Positions 53,811 through 62,643 of a stretch of DNA of 64,000 nt are shown piece by piece (the stretch's first letter is position 1; the number at the start of each line of letters is the position of its first letter). Source of the stretch: Ideonella sp. (lineage in GTDB: Bacteria > Pseudomonadota > Gammaproteobacteria > Burkholderiales > Burkholderiaceae_C); assembly GCA_016721465.1 (NCBI GenBank), contig JADKIA010000004.1:434001-498000 (forward strand), in the 5' to 3' direction. The notes under the pieces are model-generated. The model was given only the letters and a program-made list of their open reading frames with translations, searched no databases and had not been told where the DNA came from. The position numbers and the translations under genes are program-made.

Positions 53811-55514
53811 ATGCGCCGAAGCCATGGCGCTGCGTCGATGGCGTATGGAGCATCGGCGATGGTCATCCCCCAAGCTGCGAGCGGGCCCTACCCGGCGTCC
53901 GACCCCGGGTTCGCGTGTCTGCCGATCGATGAGCTGCTGGCCTCCCACGCTGAACTGATCGCCCGCATCAAGCTGTGCTACGGGTCAAGCCGAGAAGACT
54001 TCGAACGTGAGGTGCTGATTCTTGTCCGCCGCTTCGCCGAGTTCGTGCACCTGCTGCCGGCGACGGCCGACAACTACTTCAGCGCGCCCGGGGGTCTTCT
54101 GCGTCTCGGCCTCGAAACCAGCTTCTTCAGCCTGCAAGGCACTGACGCGCACATTTTCTCCGGGCGTTCGACCATCACGGCGCGGCGCCATCTGGAACCG
54201 CGCTGGCGTCTCGCCACCTTCATTGCCGGCCTGTGCACCGAATCGCACCGCGTGCTGAGCCACCTGACAGTGACCGACAACACCGGCGAGGCATGGCCGA
54301 GCTACCTGCAGCCCCTGTTCGGCTGGTTGCAGGCTCGCAGTGCGGAGCGCTACTTCCTGCACTGGCAGCCGCAAGCCATCGAAACACGCGGCCTCGGTGT
54401 CTTCGCTCTGGCCCAGGTGGTGCCGCCTGCGGTGCTTCAGTACCTCGCGGAAGGCAACACGGTCATCGTCCCCTACCTGATGGCCAGCATCTCCGGCGTG
54501 GCGCTCTACCGCGACCGCAACGTCCTCGACGAGTTGGTGCGGCGCTCGCTCGCCCTCGTCATCGACCGCAACCTGGTGGCGAACGCCGACCGCTACGGCG
54601 CACCCCAGTTCGGCTCTCATCTCGAACGCTATCTGGTGGACGCGCTCAGGCGCCTGGTCATCGCAAACTCGGCCTGGGTGCCCAACCGCGAGAAGTCGCG
54701 CGTCTGGTTCGGCGCCGATGGCCTGTTCCTGATTTGGCCGAACGCTGCCAACGATGTGATCGAGATGCTGGAAGCCGACCAACTGGCCAGCATCCCGAAG
54801 GCTCCAGAGACCATGCTGGAGTTGCTGCTCGCAGCCGGCGTGTTCAAGGCGCAGGATGCCGAGCACGCGACGTGGACCATTAGGCCACCCGGCTCCAAGA
54901 TCACACTGGAGGCGGTACGACTGGCCTCGGCAGCGATTCTGTTTTCGGGGATCGAGACTGAGCCGGTGCCGCTCGATGTGATGCTGGTCAGCAAGCCTGG
55001 CCCGCCGCCTTCACCTTCGCCCTCGCCTGCGACGACGGTGGCGCCGGTCATGGCGACTGCAGGAACACAGCTTTCGCTGCTCCCGCCAGCGCCGCCACCC
55101 GAAGCCGCAGCCCCGAACGACGTCGCGCGATCGCCGGCAGATTCGGCATCTGCTGAAACTGCATCGCCATCCTTCGCCCTGCAGGCTCCGATGCGCCTCA
55201 ACCCTGTGGTCCGCGATGCCGTGGCTGCGATCCTTCAGACGCTGCGAGCGTCATACGGTCCGGCGCAGTGCTGCACGGTGGCGCAGGGCATCTTCGTCCC
55301 TCTGGCGCAGTTCGAGCAACGCTCCGTGCCACCCGCGCTGGCGCTGCGAGCGCTGGCCGAGGTGCGGATGCTCGCCATGGCCGACCCCAAAAGTCCGCCT
55401 ACCCTCTCACGCGAGTTCAACGGTTCGCCGACCGTCGGCCTCTTGCTCGATCCACGGTTTGTCGAGGGCCTTGATCCGGACGCCTTCGTGCTACCCGAGC
55501 CGCTGGGAGCGTGA
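53811..55514 (+). CDS. traI: MOBH-type relaxase TraI
   Basis: A 567-residue relaxase of the TraI_2 family that nicks DNA at the origin of transfer. The conserved block LPATADNYFSAPGGLLRLG and TFIAGLCTESHRVLSHL lie at about residues 80-160. A proline-rich linker (PGPPPSPSPSP) at about residues 400-440 separates the nuclease part from a C-terminal winged-helix-like domain (from about residue 460). A start at ATG 53838 is possible. Somewhat shorter than SXT TraI. It is followed after one base by traD. Confidence 0.82.
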   Translation: MRRSHGAASMAYGASAMVIPQAASGPYPASDPGFACLPIDELLASHAELIARIKLCYGSSREDFEREVLILVRRFAEFVHLLPATADNYFSAPGGLLRLGLETSFFSLQGTDAHIFSGRSTITARRHLEPRWRLATFIAGLCTESHRVLSHLTVTDNTGEAWPSYLQPLFGWLQARSAERYFLHWQPQAIETRGLGVFALAQVVPPAVLQYLAEGNTVIVPYLMASISGVALYRDRNVLDELVRRSLALVIDRNLVANADRYGAPQFGSHLERYLVDALRRLVIANSAWVPNREKSRVWFGADGLFLIWPNAANDVIEMLEADQLASIPKAPETMLELLLAAGVFKAQDAEHATWTIRPPGSKITLEAVRLASAAILFSGIETEPVPLDVMLVSKPGPPPSPSPSPATTVAPVMATAGTQLSLLPPAPPPEAAAPNDVARSPADSASAETASPSFALQAPMRLNPVVRDAVAAILQTLRASYGPAQCCTVAQGIFVPLAQFEQRSVPPALALRALAEVRMLAMADPKSPPTLSREFNGSPTVGLLLDPRFVEGLDPDAFVLPEPLGA

Positions 55515-55515
55515 A

Positions 55516-57426
55516 ATGCTGGCGCGCCGCTATGAAATGCCCTGGCGGCGCGCCTATGAGGTCTATGCCGGCATCGGCTGGGGCGTGGCGCTGGTCTTCT
55601 TTCTGGCGGTAGGCGTCACCGGCTGGTTGCCGAGGCCGCTCGCACTTCCGCTGTCGCTCGTCTGCTTTGCCATGGGCCTGCTGCGCCTGGCGCAGGCGCT
55701 GCACGTCCTCGTGCTCCGCGCGTCGCTCGCCGGTCGAGGCATCCAGGTGATAGGGACAGATATTCAGGCCCAGTGGTGCAGGAACCCGGGCGAAGTGTTC
55801 CTCGGCTTCGGTTTCGAGTGGCGCCCGGTTCATTCGCAGCGGCTCTACGAACTCGCCAAGATCGACTATCGGGAGTTCACCGTCTCGCCACGCCTGCTGC
55901 GCGTGCTCGGCTACGACAGCGTCCCTCAACCCGATGCCGAGATTGGCCTGGCCTACATCCATGGTGTCGAGCCCCGAGAAGTGGCGCTGCACCGACCGCT
56001 GCAGAACTTCGAGGGTGGCACGCTGCTGGTCGGCACCACGCAGTCCGGCAAGGGCGTGGCGCTGGCCAACCTGGTCACGCAGGCGGTGCGGCGCGGCGAC
56101 GTGGTGATCGTCATCGATCCGAAGAACAGCCGCCGGCTCAAACGCGTGGTCGAGCGGGCGTGCGAAGACTGGCGCGAGCCGGACACCTTCATGGAATTCC
56201 ACCCGGCGTTCCCCGAGGTTGGCGTTCGACTCGACTTCACCTTCAACTGGCAGAAGCCGACGGAGATAGCCTCACGTATTCAGTCGATCATGCCGCCGGA
56301 CACGGCGGGCGCGTTCTCGGCCTTCGGGTGGGACGCGGTGAACGTCGTGGTCCAGGGCTTGGTCGAGATCGAAGAACGCCCGAACCTTGCCAAGCTGACC
56401 CGCTACATCGAGGGCGGCATCGAGCCGGTGCTGGAAGGCTCATTGCGCCGCTTCTACGCCGAGACCCTGGGCGCTGCCTGGCGCGAACTGCCCGAGATGA
56501 AGAAGCTGCTGCAGGACGCTCACCGCGGCAATATGAAGCGGCCATCGGAAGCTGCGAGCAACGACCTGTTGGCCTTCGTCGCCTTCTACGAACACCACGT
56601 CGCACAGTCCCAGCGCAACAAGGTGGTTGACGCGCAGGTGCGCACCTTCCGGCACAACCGCGAGCACTACCAAAAGATCACCGCGAACCTGTTGCCAGTG
56701 CTGTCCATGCTGACCTCCGGCGACCTGGGGCGCAGCCTGTCGCCCGACCCCTTCGACGCGAAGGACACGCGTCCGATCATGAACTTCGAGAAGATTGAGC
56801 GCGGCGGGCAGGTGCTCTACATGTGCCTGGATTCGCTGCCCGACCCGTCGGTGGCGTCTGCCATCGGCGCGCTGGCGCTGGCCGACCTCGCGGCGCGTGC
56901 CGGCATGCGCTACAACCTCGGCGGCTATCGGCGCATCTCGTTGTTCGTTGACGAGGTCTCGAATGTCATCAACCAGCCGCTGATCGAGATCCTCAACAAA
57001 GGCGCCGAGGGCGGCATCTTCACGACCTGCGCGATGCAGACGCTGGCGGACCTGGCCAAGCGCCTGGGCAGCGAAGCTGCCGCGCGCATGGCGCTGGGCA
57101 ACCTGAACAACCTGATCGCCCTGCGCTCGAAGGACCGGCCAACCCAGGACTTCATCGTCGAGACCTTCGGCAAGACCGCGATCCACTCGCTTCGCGTCGG
57201 CCTGACCCACGGCGCCGACACGCACCTCGGCGATTTCTCGGCCAGCTACTCGACCCAGCTCACCGAGACCTTCGAGGAGATGGTGCCGGCCGATGTGCTG
57301 GGCAAGCTGCCGAACCTGCAGTACTTCGCGTCCGTATCGGGCGGGCGGATCATCAAGGGGCGGTTTCCGATCCTCGATCCGGACGCGTCGGCGGCGGCGC
57401 GATCAGGCAGCCGGGCAGCATCGTGA
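55516..57426 (+). CDS. traD: Conjugative coupling protein TraD
   Basis: A 636-residue membrane ATPase that links the relaxosome to the secretion channel. Two hydrophobic segments lie within the first 70 residues, and then come Walker A (LLVGTTQSGKGVALANLV, with a GK-G end) and Walker B (RRISLFVDEVSNVI). Start ATG 55516 falls one base after the traI stop; a longer frame running into traI has no family similarity. Sequence type matches SXT-like TraD. Its TGA overlaps the GTG of the next gene. Confidence 0.88.
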   Translation: MLARRYEMPWRRAYEVYAGIGWGVALVFFLAVGVTGWLPRPLALPLSLVCFAMGLLRLAQALHVLVLRASLAGRGIQVIGTDIQAQWCRNPGEVFLGFGFEWRPVHSQRLYELAKIDYREFTVSPRLLRVLGYDSVPQPDAEIGLAYIHGVEPREVALHRPLQNFEGGTLLVGTTQSGKGVALANLVTQAVRRGDVVIVIDPKNSRRLKRVVERACEDWREPDTFMEFHPAFPEVGVRLDFTFNWQKPTEIASRIQSIMPPDTAGAFSAFGWDAVNVVVQGLVEIEERPNLAKLTRYIEGGIEPVLEGSLRRFYAETLGAAWRELPEMKKLLQDAHRGNMKRPSEAASNDLLAFVAFYEHHVAQSQRNKVVDAQVRTFRHNREHYQKITANLLPVLSMLTSGDLGRSLSPDPFDAKDTRPIMNFEKIERGGQVLYMCLDSLPDPSVASAIGALALADLAARAGMRYNLGGYRRISLFVDEVSNVINQPLIEILNKGAEGGIFTTCAMQTLADLAKRLGSEAAARMALGNLNNLIALRSKDRPTQDFIVETFGKTAIHSLRVGLTHGADTHLGDFSASYSTQLTETFEEMVPADVLGKLPNLQYFASVSGGRIIKGRFPILDPDASAAARSGSRAAS

Positions 57427-58046
57427 TTCGTGGCGTGGCGCTCGTGTCGCTGATCGCGCTGCTGGTGCTGGTGCTCTACCTGCCATCGGCGCACCCGCCC
57501 GAGCGCTTTGTCGCGCAGCTGCGTGTAGAGCACTCTGCGGCGGCGGCCTTCTGGGGCGAGGCACCGGCCACGCACATGTTGTCGCGCGCACTGCGCGTCC
57601 AGGAATCGGCGCGCAGTGCAACGCCGCTTCCGTCATCTGGCGACGCGCCGGATATCAAGGGCGTCAACGGCGCGGTCGCCAACGAGATGGCCTCCGTCAA
57701 CCAGCGCTTGTTCAACAGCGCGTACTTCCGTTCCATTGATGCCCTGTTGCTGTTGGCGAGCTTCAGGCTGGCGACGCTGCTGGAATGGCTGCCCTGGCTA
57801 CTGGCCTTCGTGGCAGCGGCGATGCTCGATGGCTACTTCGTGCGGTCGATCAAGGCCAAGGAGTTCTTGCACCACGACCCGGAGCTGTTTGCGGTGTATG
57901 CGAGCGGGGCCATCGTGGCGGGCTGCGCGACAGTTCTGGCGTTTGTGTTGCCGGTCAACCTGCATCCGCTGGTCTTGCCTTGCGTGCCGTTGGTGGTCGG
58001 GGTGTTGATCAGTCGGGCGCTGGGGAGTTTTCATCGGCGCGGGTAG
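57423..58046 (+). CDS. DUF4400 integral membrane protein
   Basis: A 207-residue inner-membrane protein: one segment at the N-terminus (VALVSLIALLVLVLYLP) and three or four more after residue 100 (LEWLPWLLAFVAAAMLDGYF and beyond). DUF4400 genes follow traD in SXT/R391-like elements and are taken to be conjugation accessories. The GTG start overlaps the traD stop (GTGA). In SXT-like elements the next gene is usually traL, but here the cargo of defence genes begins after 101 bp, on the opposite strand. Confidence 0.72.
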   Translation: MIRGVALVSLIALLVLVLYLPSAHPPERFVAQLRVEHSAAAAFWGEAPATHMLSRALRVQESARSATPLPSSGDAPDIKGVNGAVANEMASVNQRLFNSAYFRSIDALLLLASFRLATLLEWLPWLLAFVAAAMLDGYFVRSIKAKEFLHHDPELFAVYASGAIVAGCATVLAFVLPVNLHPLVLPCVPLVVGVLISRALGSFHRRG

Positions 58047-58147
58047 GTTCGACCCGCGAATCCGTAGGTCGCGGGATTGCCAGCTCTGCAACCTCGCAGG
58101 AACATGGATGTTCGGTGAACATTAGATAGGTTCACAAACAAGGCTGG

Positions 58148-58996
58148 TTACCCCAACTCCAGGAACCCTTCCGAGCAGAACCATTGGGACGCAGACAACG
58201 CAGAGTACAGCGCCGCGCTCCAAGAGTTCCTTGAAACCATAGCTCGTGACCTGGCCTGCTGATTCAGAAACGCCCGCACGGCATCAGCGCCACCGCATTC
58301 GGCGACCTCGGCAAGTGCGTACCGAATGCTCACCAGTTCTGCACCAGACTGAGCGGCATAAAGAACACCCAGGCCAAACGCCAAAAAGTGGGTTTCCACC
58401 CGCCGACGCTTCGTCGCATCCCAAGAGGCCGGCGCACGAACAGCGAAGACCGCTGCAGGAGGCGATGACTCCTGGATCTCGGCCACCAGCCAGACTGCAT
58501 CATCGACCGCGTCGAAATACGGATGCAGAGTCTGCTCGGCGGCAGAGGCTGCGTTGCGATCGAGCTTGTCTTTGTTGCAGTCCGAGCAAGCCGGTACCAA
58601 ATTCAAGGGCGTCACAGCCAGCGATGGATAGTCGGCCTTCGGCAGGTAGTGATCAAGTGTCTTCACAACGCGCTGATTGCACAGAGGACAAATGTCTCCC
58701 GGTGCGGCCATCTTCAGCCGATCGTAGAACCTCCGGCTGCGAGAACCCTTACGCGCCAGGTTGCCTTTGTACAGCTTCGACATTTCCAGCGATGAGATCA
58801 CCCCAGCAACATCGGGCGTCTGCTCTACCTCGAATAGCCTTGCTTGCAACCCAAGCCGTAAGTACTCGCCTTCGGCAGCCTCGACGGCGGGCATCACGCT
58901 GGCCAGGCGTAAAGCATGGCTCCGATCACGCACCCCTGACACACACACATCTAGGACCTCGCGGACCGTGAACTTGGGTAGCGGCAAGGACTTCAT
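58148..58996 (-). CDS. HNH endonuclease, Septu PtuB-like
   Basis: A 282-residue protein with an HNH zinc-type nuclease domain: ICPLCNQRV, then LDHYLPKADYPSLAV, LNLVPACSDCNKDK. The DH pair and two CxxC-like pairs form the active site, at about residues 100-150. In Septu anti-phage systems an ATPase (PtuA) senses infection and unleashes such a nuclease. The start overlaps the ATPase stop (ATGA), as in ptuA-ptuB operons. The remainder is helical and unrecognised. Confidence 0.78.
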   Translation of the reverse strand: MKSLPLPKFTVREVLDVCVSGVRDRSHALRLASVMPAVEAAEGEYLRLGLQARLFEVEQTPDVAGVISSLEMSKLYKGNLARKGSRSRRFYDRLKMAAPGDICPLCNQRVVKTLDHYLPKADYPSLAVTPLNLVPACSDCNKDKLDRNAASAAEQTLHPYFDAVDDAVWLVAEIQESSPPAAVFAVRAPASWDATKRRRVETHFLAFGLGVLYAAQSGAELVSIRYALAEVAECGGADAVRAFLNQQARSRAMVSRNSWSAALYSALSASQWFCSEGFLELG

Positions 58997-60540
58997 GGCT
59001 GCCGCAGTGCAGCAGCAAGCGCCATCAAGATGGCTCGAGCCTCTGCACCAAGCTGGTCATCAAAGTGCTGGAGGGTCGCTTCATAGCTTCCGTTTGCGGC
59101 CAGCGCCTTTCGCAGAAGATTGTGAAACCCTGAATTCGTGACCTCTAGGCCAAACACTTCCCTGGTTAGCACGCTCACGTTCTCGCCGAATGTTTCAATG
59201 AGCGGCCGCTCTGCAACTGCCACAGCTCCAGCGCGGCGAAGCTTCCATACGCATGACTGTGGAACCTCCTGCAGCACGACTGGCGAATGTGTCGCGATCA
59301 GTGCCACGCCGTTTCGCTTCACCATCAAGTCGGCGATGGTTCTGACGAACGCTGCCAAGAGTGGCGGGTGCAGGTGCCCTTCGGGTTCATCGAGAATCAC
59401 CAAGGTACGTTCATCGACAAGCTCAACCAGTCGGGTCGTCGTTAGAAGGACGATGGCATGCCCGGAACTGAGTCGTTTGAAGAGGTGCTTGGCCTCAACT
59501 TCCCATTCGTTGTCAGGCAAGGTCAATAGCTCACCTACTGCCGCCTCTGCAAACAGCGGGTCGGCCTCCAAGGTTTCGACTGCCGCCAGCCACCGCAATG
59601 AGCGCGGTCCCGTTCGGCAATTGCCGAGACTGGCTGCAAAATCTTCGCCAAGTCGTTCTGGGGTCTTAACCTGAGCAGGTCCAGGTCTGGCGGGATCTTC
59701 CACGAAGCGAAGGCCAACCTGAGTCGACCGAATCTCGGTCGACTCAGGTGCCGGCAAGTCGAAGTCATCGAACACACTGAACGAGACAGAGACCAGACCC
59801 GCGAACGTCCAATCCTCCGCGTTGTCACCCAACAGGCGCAACTCACCGCTGGGGTGCGCCTCATCGGCGACGCCAAGAACTGCGCGTGACAGGTTCTGCA
59901 CGCATCGTGTCTTGCCTACACCGTTTCGACCAATTAGGACGTGAACATTGGTGGGCGGTTCCGAGTCTGGTTGCACAACAAAGCTGAGGGTTGGCGGATC
60001 GACACCATCGAGCCCTGGATCAGGAAATTCAAACTCGAACTCGAAGCGTGTCAGCAATGCGTTTCCGTGCGCGAGTCGATTGAACCGGTTTCGAACGTTC
60101 CTCTCGGGGACGTTTCGGAGCAGTGACTCCGACATCACTTCTTCGTCGTGATGAGCCTCAAAGATCGCGAGATCAAAAGCGCAGTCACGAAGCCCAACAA
60201 GGATCTCGTCCTTGAATTCGGGCTCCAGCGCATTTAAAGTTTCGTAGAAGTTCTCGGTCTGCCCGATCGAAAAATGATTGACCTCCAGTCCATCGAACTC
60301 CTGCGGCAAGGTGGGAGCCCTGAATCCGGGCTCGATCGGTTCGCGTCCGCTTCGCGCCTGAAGTCCCACTTCCCCGATCTTCACTGAGCCCGGCTCGTGC
60401 GTTGCGCCATCGGCGTCCACAACGTAGAGGGTGAACATGGTCCGAAACTTCCCCCAATCGTCCCAGTTGTCCAGCACGAGGTAGACGTGGCGCCGTGTTC
60501 TTGTGGCGATATTGGACATACTGCGAACGACTGTGAACAA
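58993..60540 (-). CDS. AAA-type ATPase, Septu PtuA-like, TTG start
   Basis: A 515-residue ABC/SMC-like AAA ATPase. Walker A is VLIGRNGVGKT at about residues 202-211, Walker B is TLVILDEPEGHLHP, and the H-loop is ALIATHSPVVLQEVP. Ahead of the P-loop stands an N-terminal domain of about 165 residues, longer than I would expect. TTG 60540 is chosen because AAAGGAG lies seven bases upstream, directly after the helicase stop; ATG 60519 has no such site. Coupled to the HNH gene. It probably recognises a phage trigger and gates the nuclease. RecF-like or retron-associated ATPases are alternatives. Confidence 0.75.
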   Translation of the reverse strand: MFTVVRSMSNIATRTRRHVYLVLDNWDDWGKFRTMFTLYVVDADGATHEPGSVKIGEVGLQARSGREPIEPGFRAPTLPQEFDGLEVNHFSIGQTENFYETLNALEPEFKDEILVGLRDCAFDLAIFEAHHDEEVMSESLLRNVPERNVRNRFNRLAHGNALLTRFEFEFEFPDPGLDGVDPPTLSFVVQPDSEPPTNVHVLIGRNGVGKTRCVQNLSRAVLGVADEAHPSGELRLLGDNAEDWTFAGLVSVSFSVFDDFDLPAPESTEIRSTQVGLRFVEDPARPGPAQVKTPERLGEDFAASLGNCRTGPRSLRWLAAVETLEADPLFAEAAVGELLTLPDNEWEVEAKHLFKRLSSGHAIVLLTTTRLVELVDERTLVILDEPEGHLHPPLLAAFVRTIADLMVKRNGVALIATHSPVVLQEVPQSCVWKLRRAGAVAVAERPLIETFGENVSVLTREVFGLEVTNSGFHNLLRKALAANGSYEATLQHFDDQLGAEARAILMALAAALRQP

Positions 60541-60555
60541 CTCGGGTCTCCTTTG

Positions 60556-62616
60556 TCAAATCGACGCAAGGCGTCGCAGGCTCGCCTCGTCGAGAGATCG
60601 GCTGGTAACCACCGCGGTCAACTGTTCTTGGCAAAGGCAAGCAGCAAACTTAAGCTCGCTGCGCTCCGCCATGCTCTCGGACAACGCGGTCATGGCGGAA
60701 GGCGTGACCTGGGACTGCATCAGTGCCGGCACTGAAACACCCGAGCTAGTCTCGACCCACAGATCGTCAACTCGTGTGCTGCCCATCTCTCCAAGTCGGA
60801 GTGCTAAGGAACTATTGACGGCACCGCCAGCAAACGTCCACCAACGAAGCCTCCCTGACGGCAAGTGCTCAAGTAGGAGCGACCCGTGCCGCTCTGGCGC
60901 TGTGATCAGATCGCGGACCTCCTCAAGCTGCTGAGTACCGCGCTTCGACAGACCCAGTTCCGCGTCACCCTCACGCAGCAACACGCGGCGCATAGCCTGG
61001 CAAACCTCGAAGCCCAACCATCGCGAAGTACCGAGCCATCTTGACTTGCCCCGGTCGTCCGTCGGCTCAACCGACACTGTTCGCTTAGACCAATCCACGG
61101 CGGTCACTTTCCAGCTTCGGCCGCCGAGCAGAAGGACGGTAGGCCCATCCCTCTGCTGCTGCACGGCCATCGGGTCCACGTATCCCAGCTCAGTTGCGCC
61201 GTGCCGCGCTGCCAGAGCCATCGGGCTGGCAAACGCCGACAGCAAGTCGAGGAAGTGGCCGCGTCCGAACAGCTTCTCGCCCTCGGGCCCCATCGATGCC
61301 AGGCCGCTGCTGATGAACAGGATGCCCTTGCCGACCATGAAGTCGAAGACGGTTGCCACCGTCGCGGGGTCGAGCTCGGGGAACTGCGCTCGCGCCACAG
61401 CCACGACCTCATGTGCGGGCAGGCCGGGCCGCTCCAGGACGAGCGCCATCATCTGCTGCGCCACCATGTGCCATGGCAGAGGTGGCGGTTTGATGTGCTC
61501 GACAAACTTCTCGCGCCACAGTGTGGTGATCGCGCAGGCCAGCAGGAACGCCTCATCGCTCGTGGTCAAGAACAGGAAGCTTCTGCGGCTGCCGCTGCGC
61601 CGGCCGGTTCGCCCCATGCGCTGCAGGAACGACGATACGGTGCTGGGCGCATCGATCTGGATCACATAGTCCAGGTCACCCACGTCAATGCCCAATTCCA
61701 GCGTGCTGGTGGCGACGATCACGCAGTCCCGCTCCTCAGCGAATGCAGTCTCGGCCAGCTTGCGCTCCGAGGCGCTCAGCGATGAATGCGAAACGAAGGT
61801 GCGGGTGTTCATCGTGCGCAACGACACCGCCAGCTCTTCCACTTTCGATCGGCTGTCGCAGAAGACCAGGCGCTTGGCCCCCCGGTGCAGCCTCGAGATC
61901 ACCGTCGCCGCGTTGGCCATCGAGCCGACATGGTCGATCGTGACGTCGGCATCCGTGGTCACCGACGATGAGCCGACGATCTGCCGCTCGCCCGACCCGG
62001 CGAACCAGTCCAGCAATTCGCCTGGGTTGCCCACCGTCGCCGACAGGCCGATGCGCTGGACCGGCTGCCTGGCATAGGCCTCGACGCGCTTGATCACGGC
62101 GCGCAGGTGCCAGCCGCGGTCGTCGCCGGCAAACGCGTGCAACTCGTCAACGATGACCACGCGCACGTTACCGAACCAGGATGCTCGGTCCACTTTGGTG
62201 GAAATCAGCATCCCCTCGAGTGACTCAGGCGTGGTCAGTAGGATGTCCGGCGGCGTGCGCTTCGAACGTGCCTTTACGCCTTGCCCAACATCGCCGTGCC
62301 AAACCTGCACGGTTCTACCGACGAAGCCGGCGTAGCGCGAGAGGCGAGATTCCAGGTTGTTCAGCAGCGCCTTGATCGGGCACACGTACAGCACGCTCGG
62401 CCCGGGCCACTCCTCTGTGGCCATGCGCGACAGCACGGGGATGGTGGCCGCCTCGGTCTTGCCACCGGCCGTGGGCGCGAGGATCAGGCAGTGCTTGCCA
62501 GCCAGGATGGGCTCGACCGCATCGGCCTGTGTCGGGCGTAGGCCCGTCCAGCCCATCGAATTGACGATGTGGTATTGCAGCGCGCCATGCAGGCGGTCGA
62601 AAGCCTCCTGGCTCAT
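60556..62616 (-). CDS. brxHI: BREX helicase BrxHI (Lhr-like)
   Basis: A 686-residue superfamily 2 helicase. Motif I is APTAGGKTEAA, motif II VIVDELHAF (DELH box), motif III LSATVGN, and motif VI QRMGRTGRRSG. A long C-terminal part follows the motor, as in Lhr-like helicases. BrxHI marks type 2 BREX (Pgl-like) phage-resistance systems. The gene lies 27 bp after brxD and 15 bp before the ATPase on the same strand. Identity as BrxHI rests on size and neighbour. Confidence 0.8.
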   Translation of the reverse strand: MSQEAFDRLHGALQYHIVNSMGWTGLRPTQADAVEPILAGKHCLILAPTAGGKTEAATIPVLSRMATEEWPGPSVLYVCPIKALLNNLESRLSRYAGFVGRTVQVWHGDVGQGVKARSKRTPPDILLTTPESLEGMLISTKVDRASWFGNVRVVIVDELHAFAGDDRGWHLRAVIKRVEAYARQPVQRIGLSATVGNPGELLDWFAGSGERQIVGSSSVTTDADVTIDHVGSMANAATVISRLHRGAKRLVFCDSRSKVEELAVSLRTMNTRTFVSHSSLSASERKLAETAFAEERDCVIVATSTLELGIDVGDLDYVIQIDAPSTVSSFLQRMGRTGRRSGSRRSFLFLTTSDEAFLLACAITTLWREKFVEHIKPPPLPWHMVAQQMMALVLERPGLPAHEVVAVARAQFPELDPATVATVFDFMVGKGILFISSGLASMGPEGEKLFGRGHFLDLLSAFASPMALAARHGATELGYVDPMAVQQQRDGPTVLLLGGRSWKVTAVDWSKRTVSVEPTDDRGKSRWLGTSRWLGFEVCQAMRRVLLREGDAELGLSKRGTQQLEEVRDLITAPERHGSLLLEHLPSGRLRWWTFAGGAVNSSLALRLGEMGSTRVDDLWVETSSGVSVPALMQSQVTPSAMTALSESMAERSELKFAACLCQEQLTAVVTSRSLDEASLRRLASI

Positions 62617-62643
62617 GAGCCGCCCCCGTCAGCCTTCGGCGGC

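Noticed and set aside
53811..55514. Apparent lack of the three-histidine motif in TraI
   Set aside because: The block LPATADNYFSAPGGLL seems to be a normal variant of this TraI branch as far as I recall, so I do not claim loss of activity.
58047..58147. Possible terminator between the converging tra and defence genes
   Set aside because: The GC-rich imperfect palindrome GACCCGCG...CGCGGG has no T-tract on either strand, so I do not call it.
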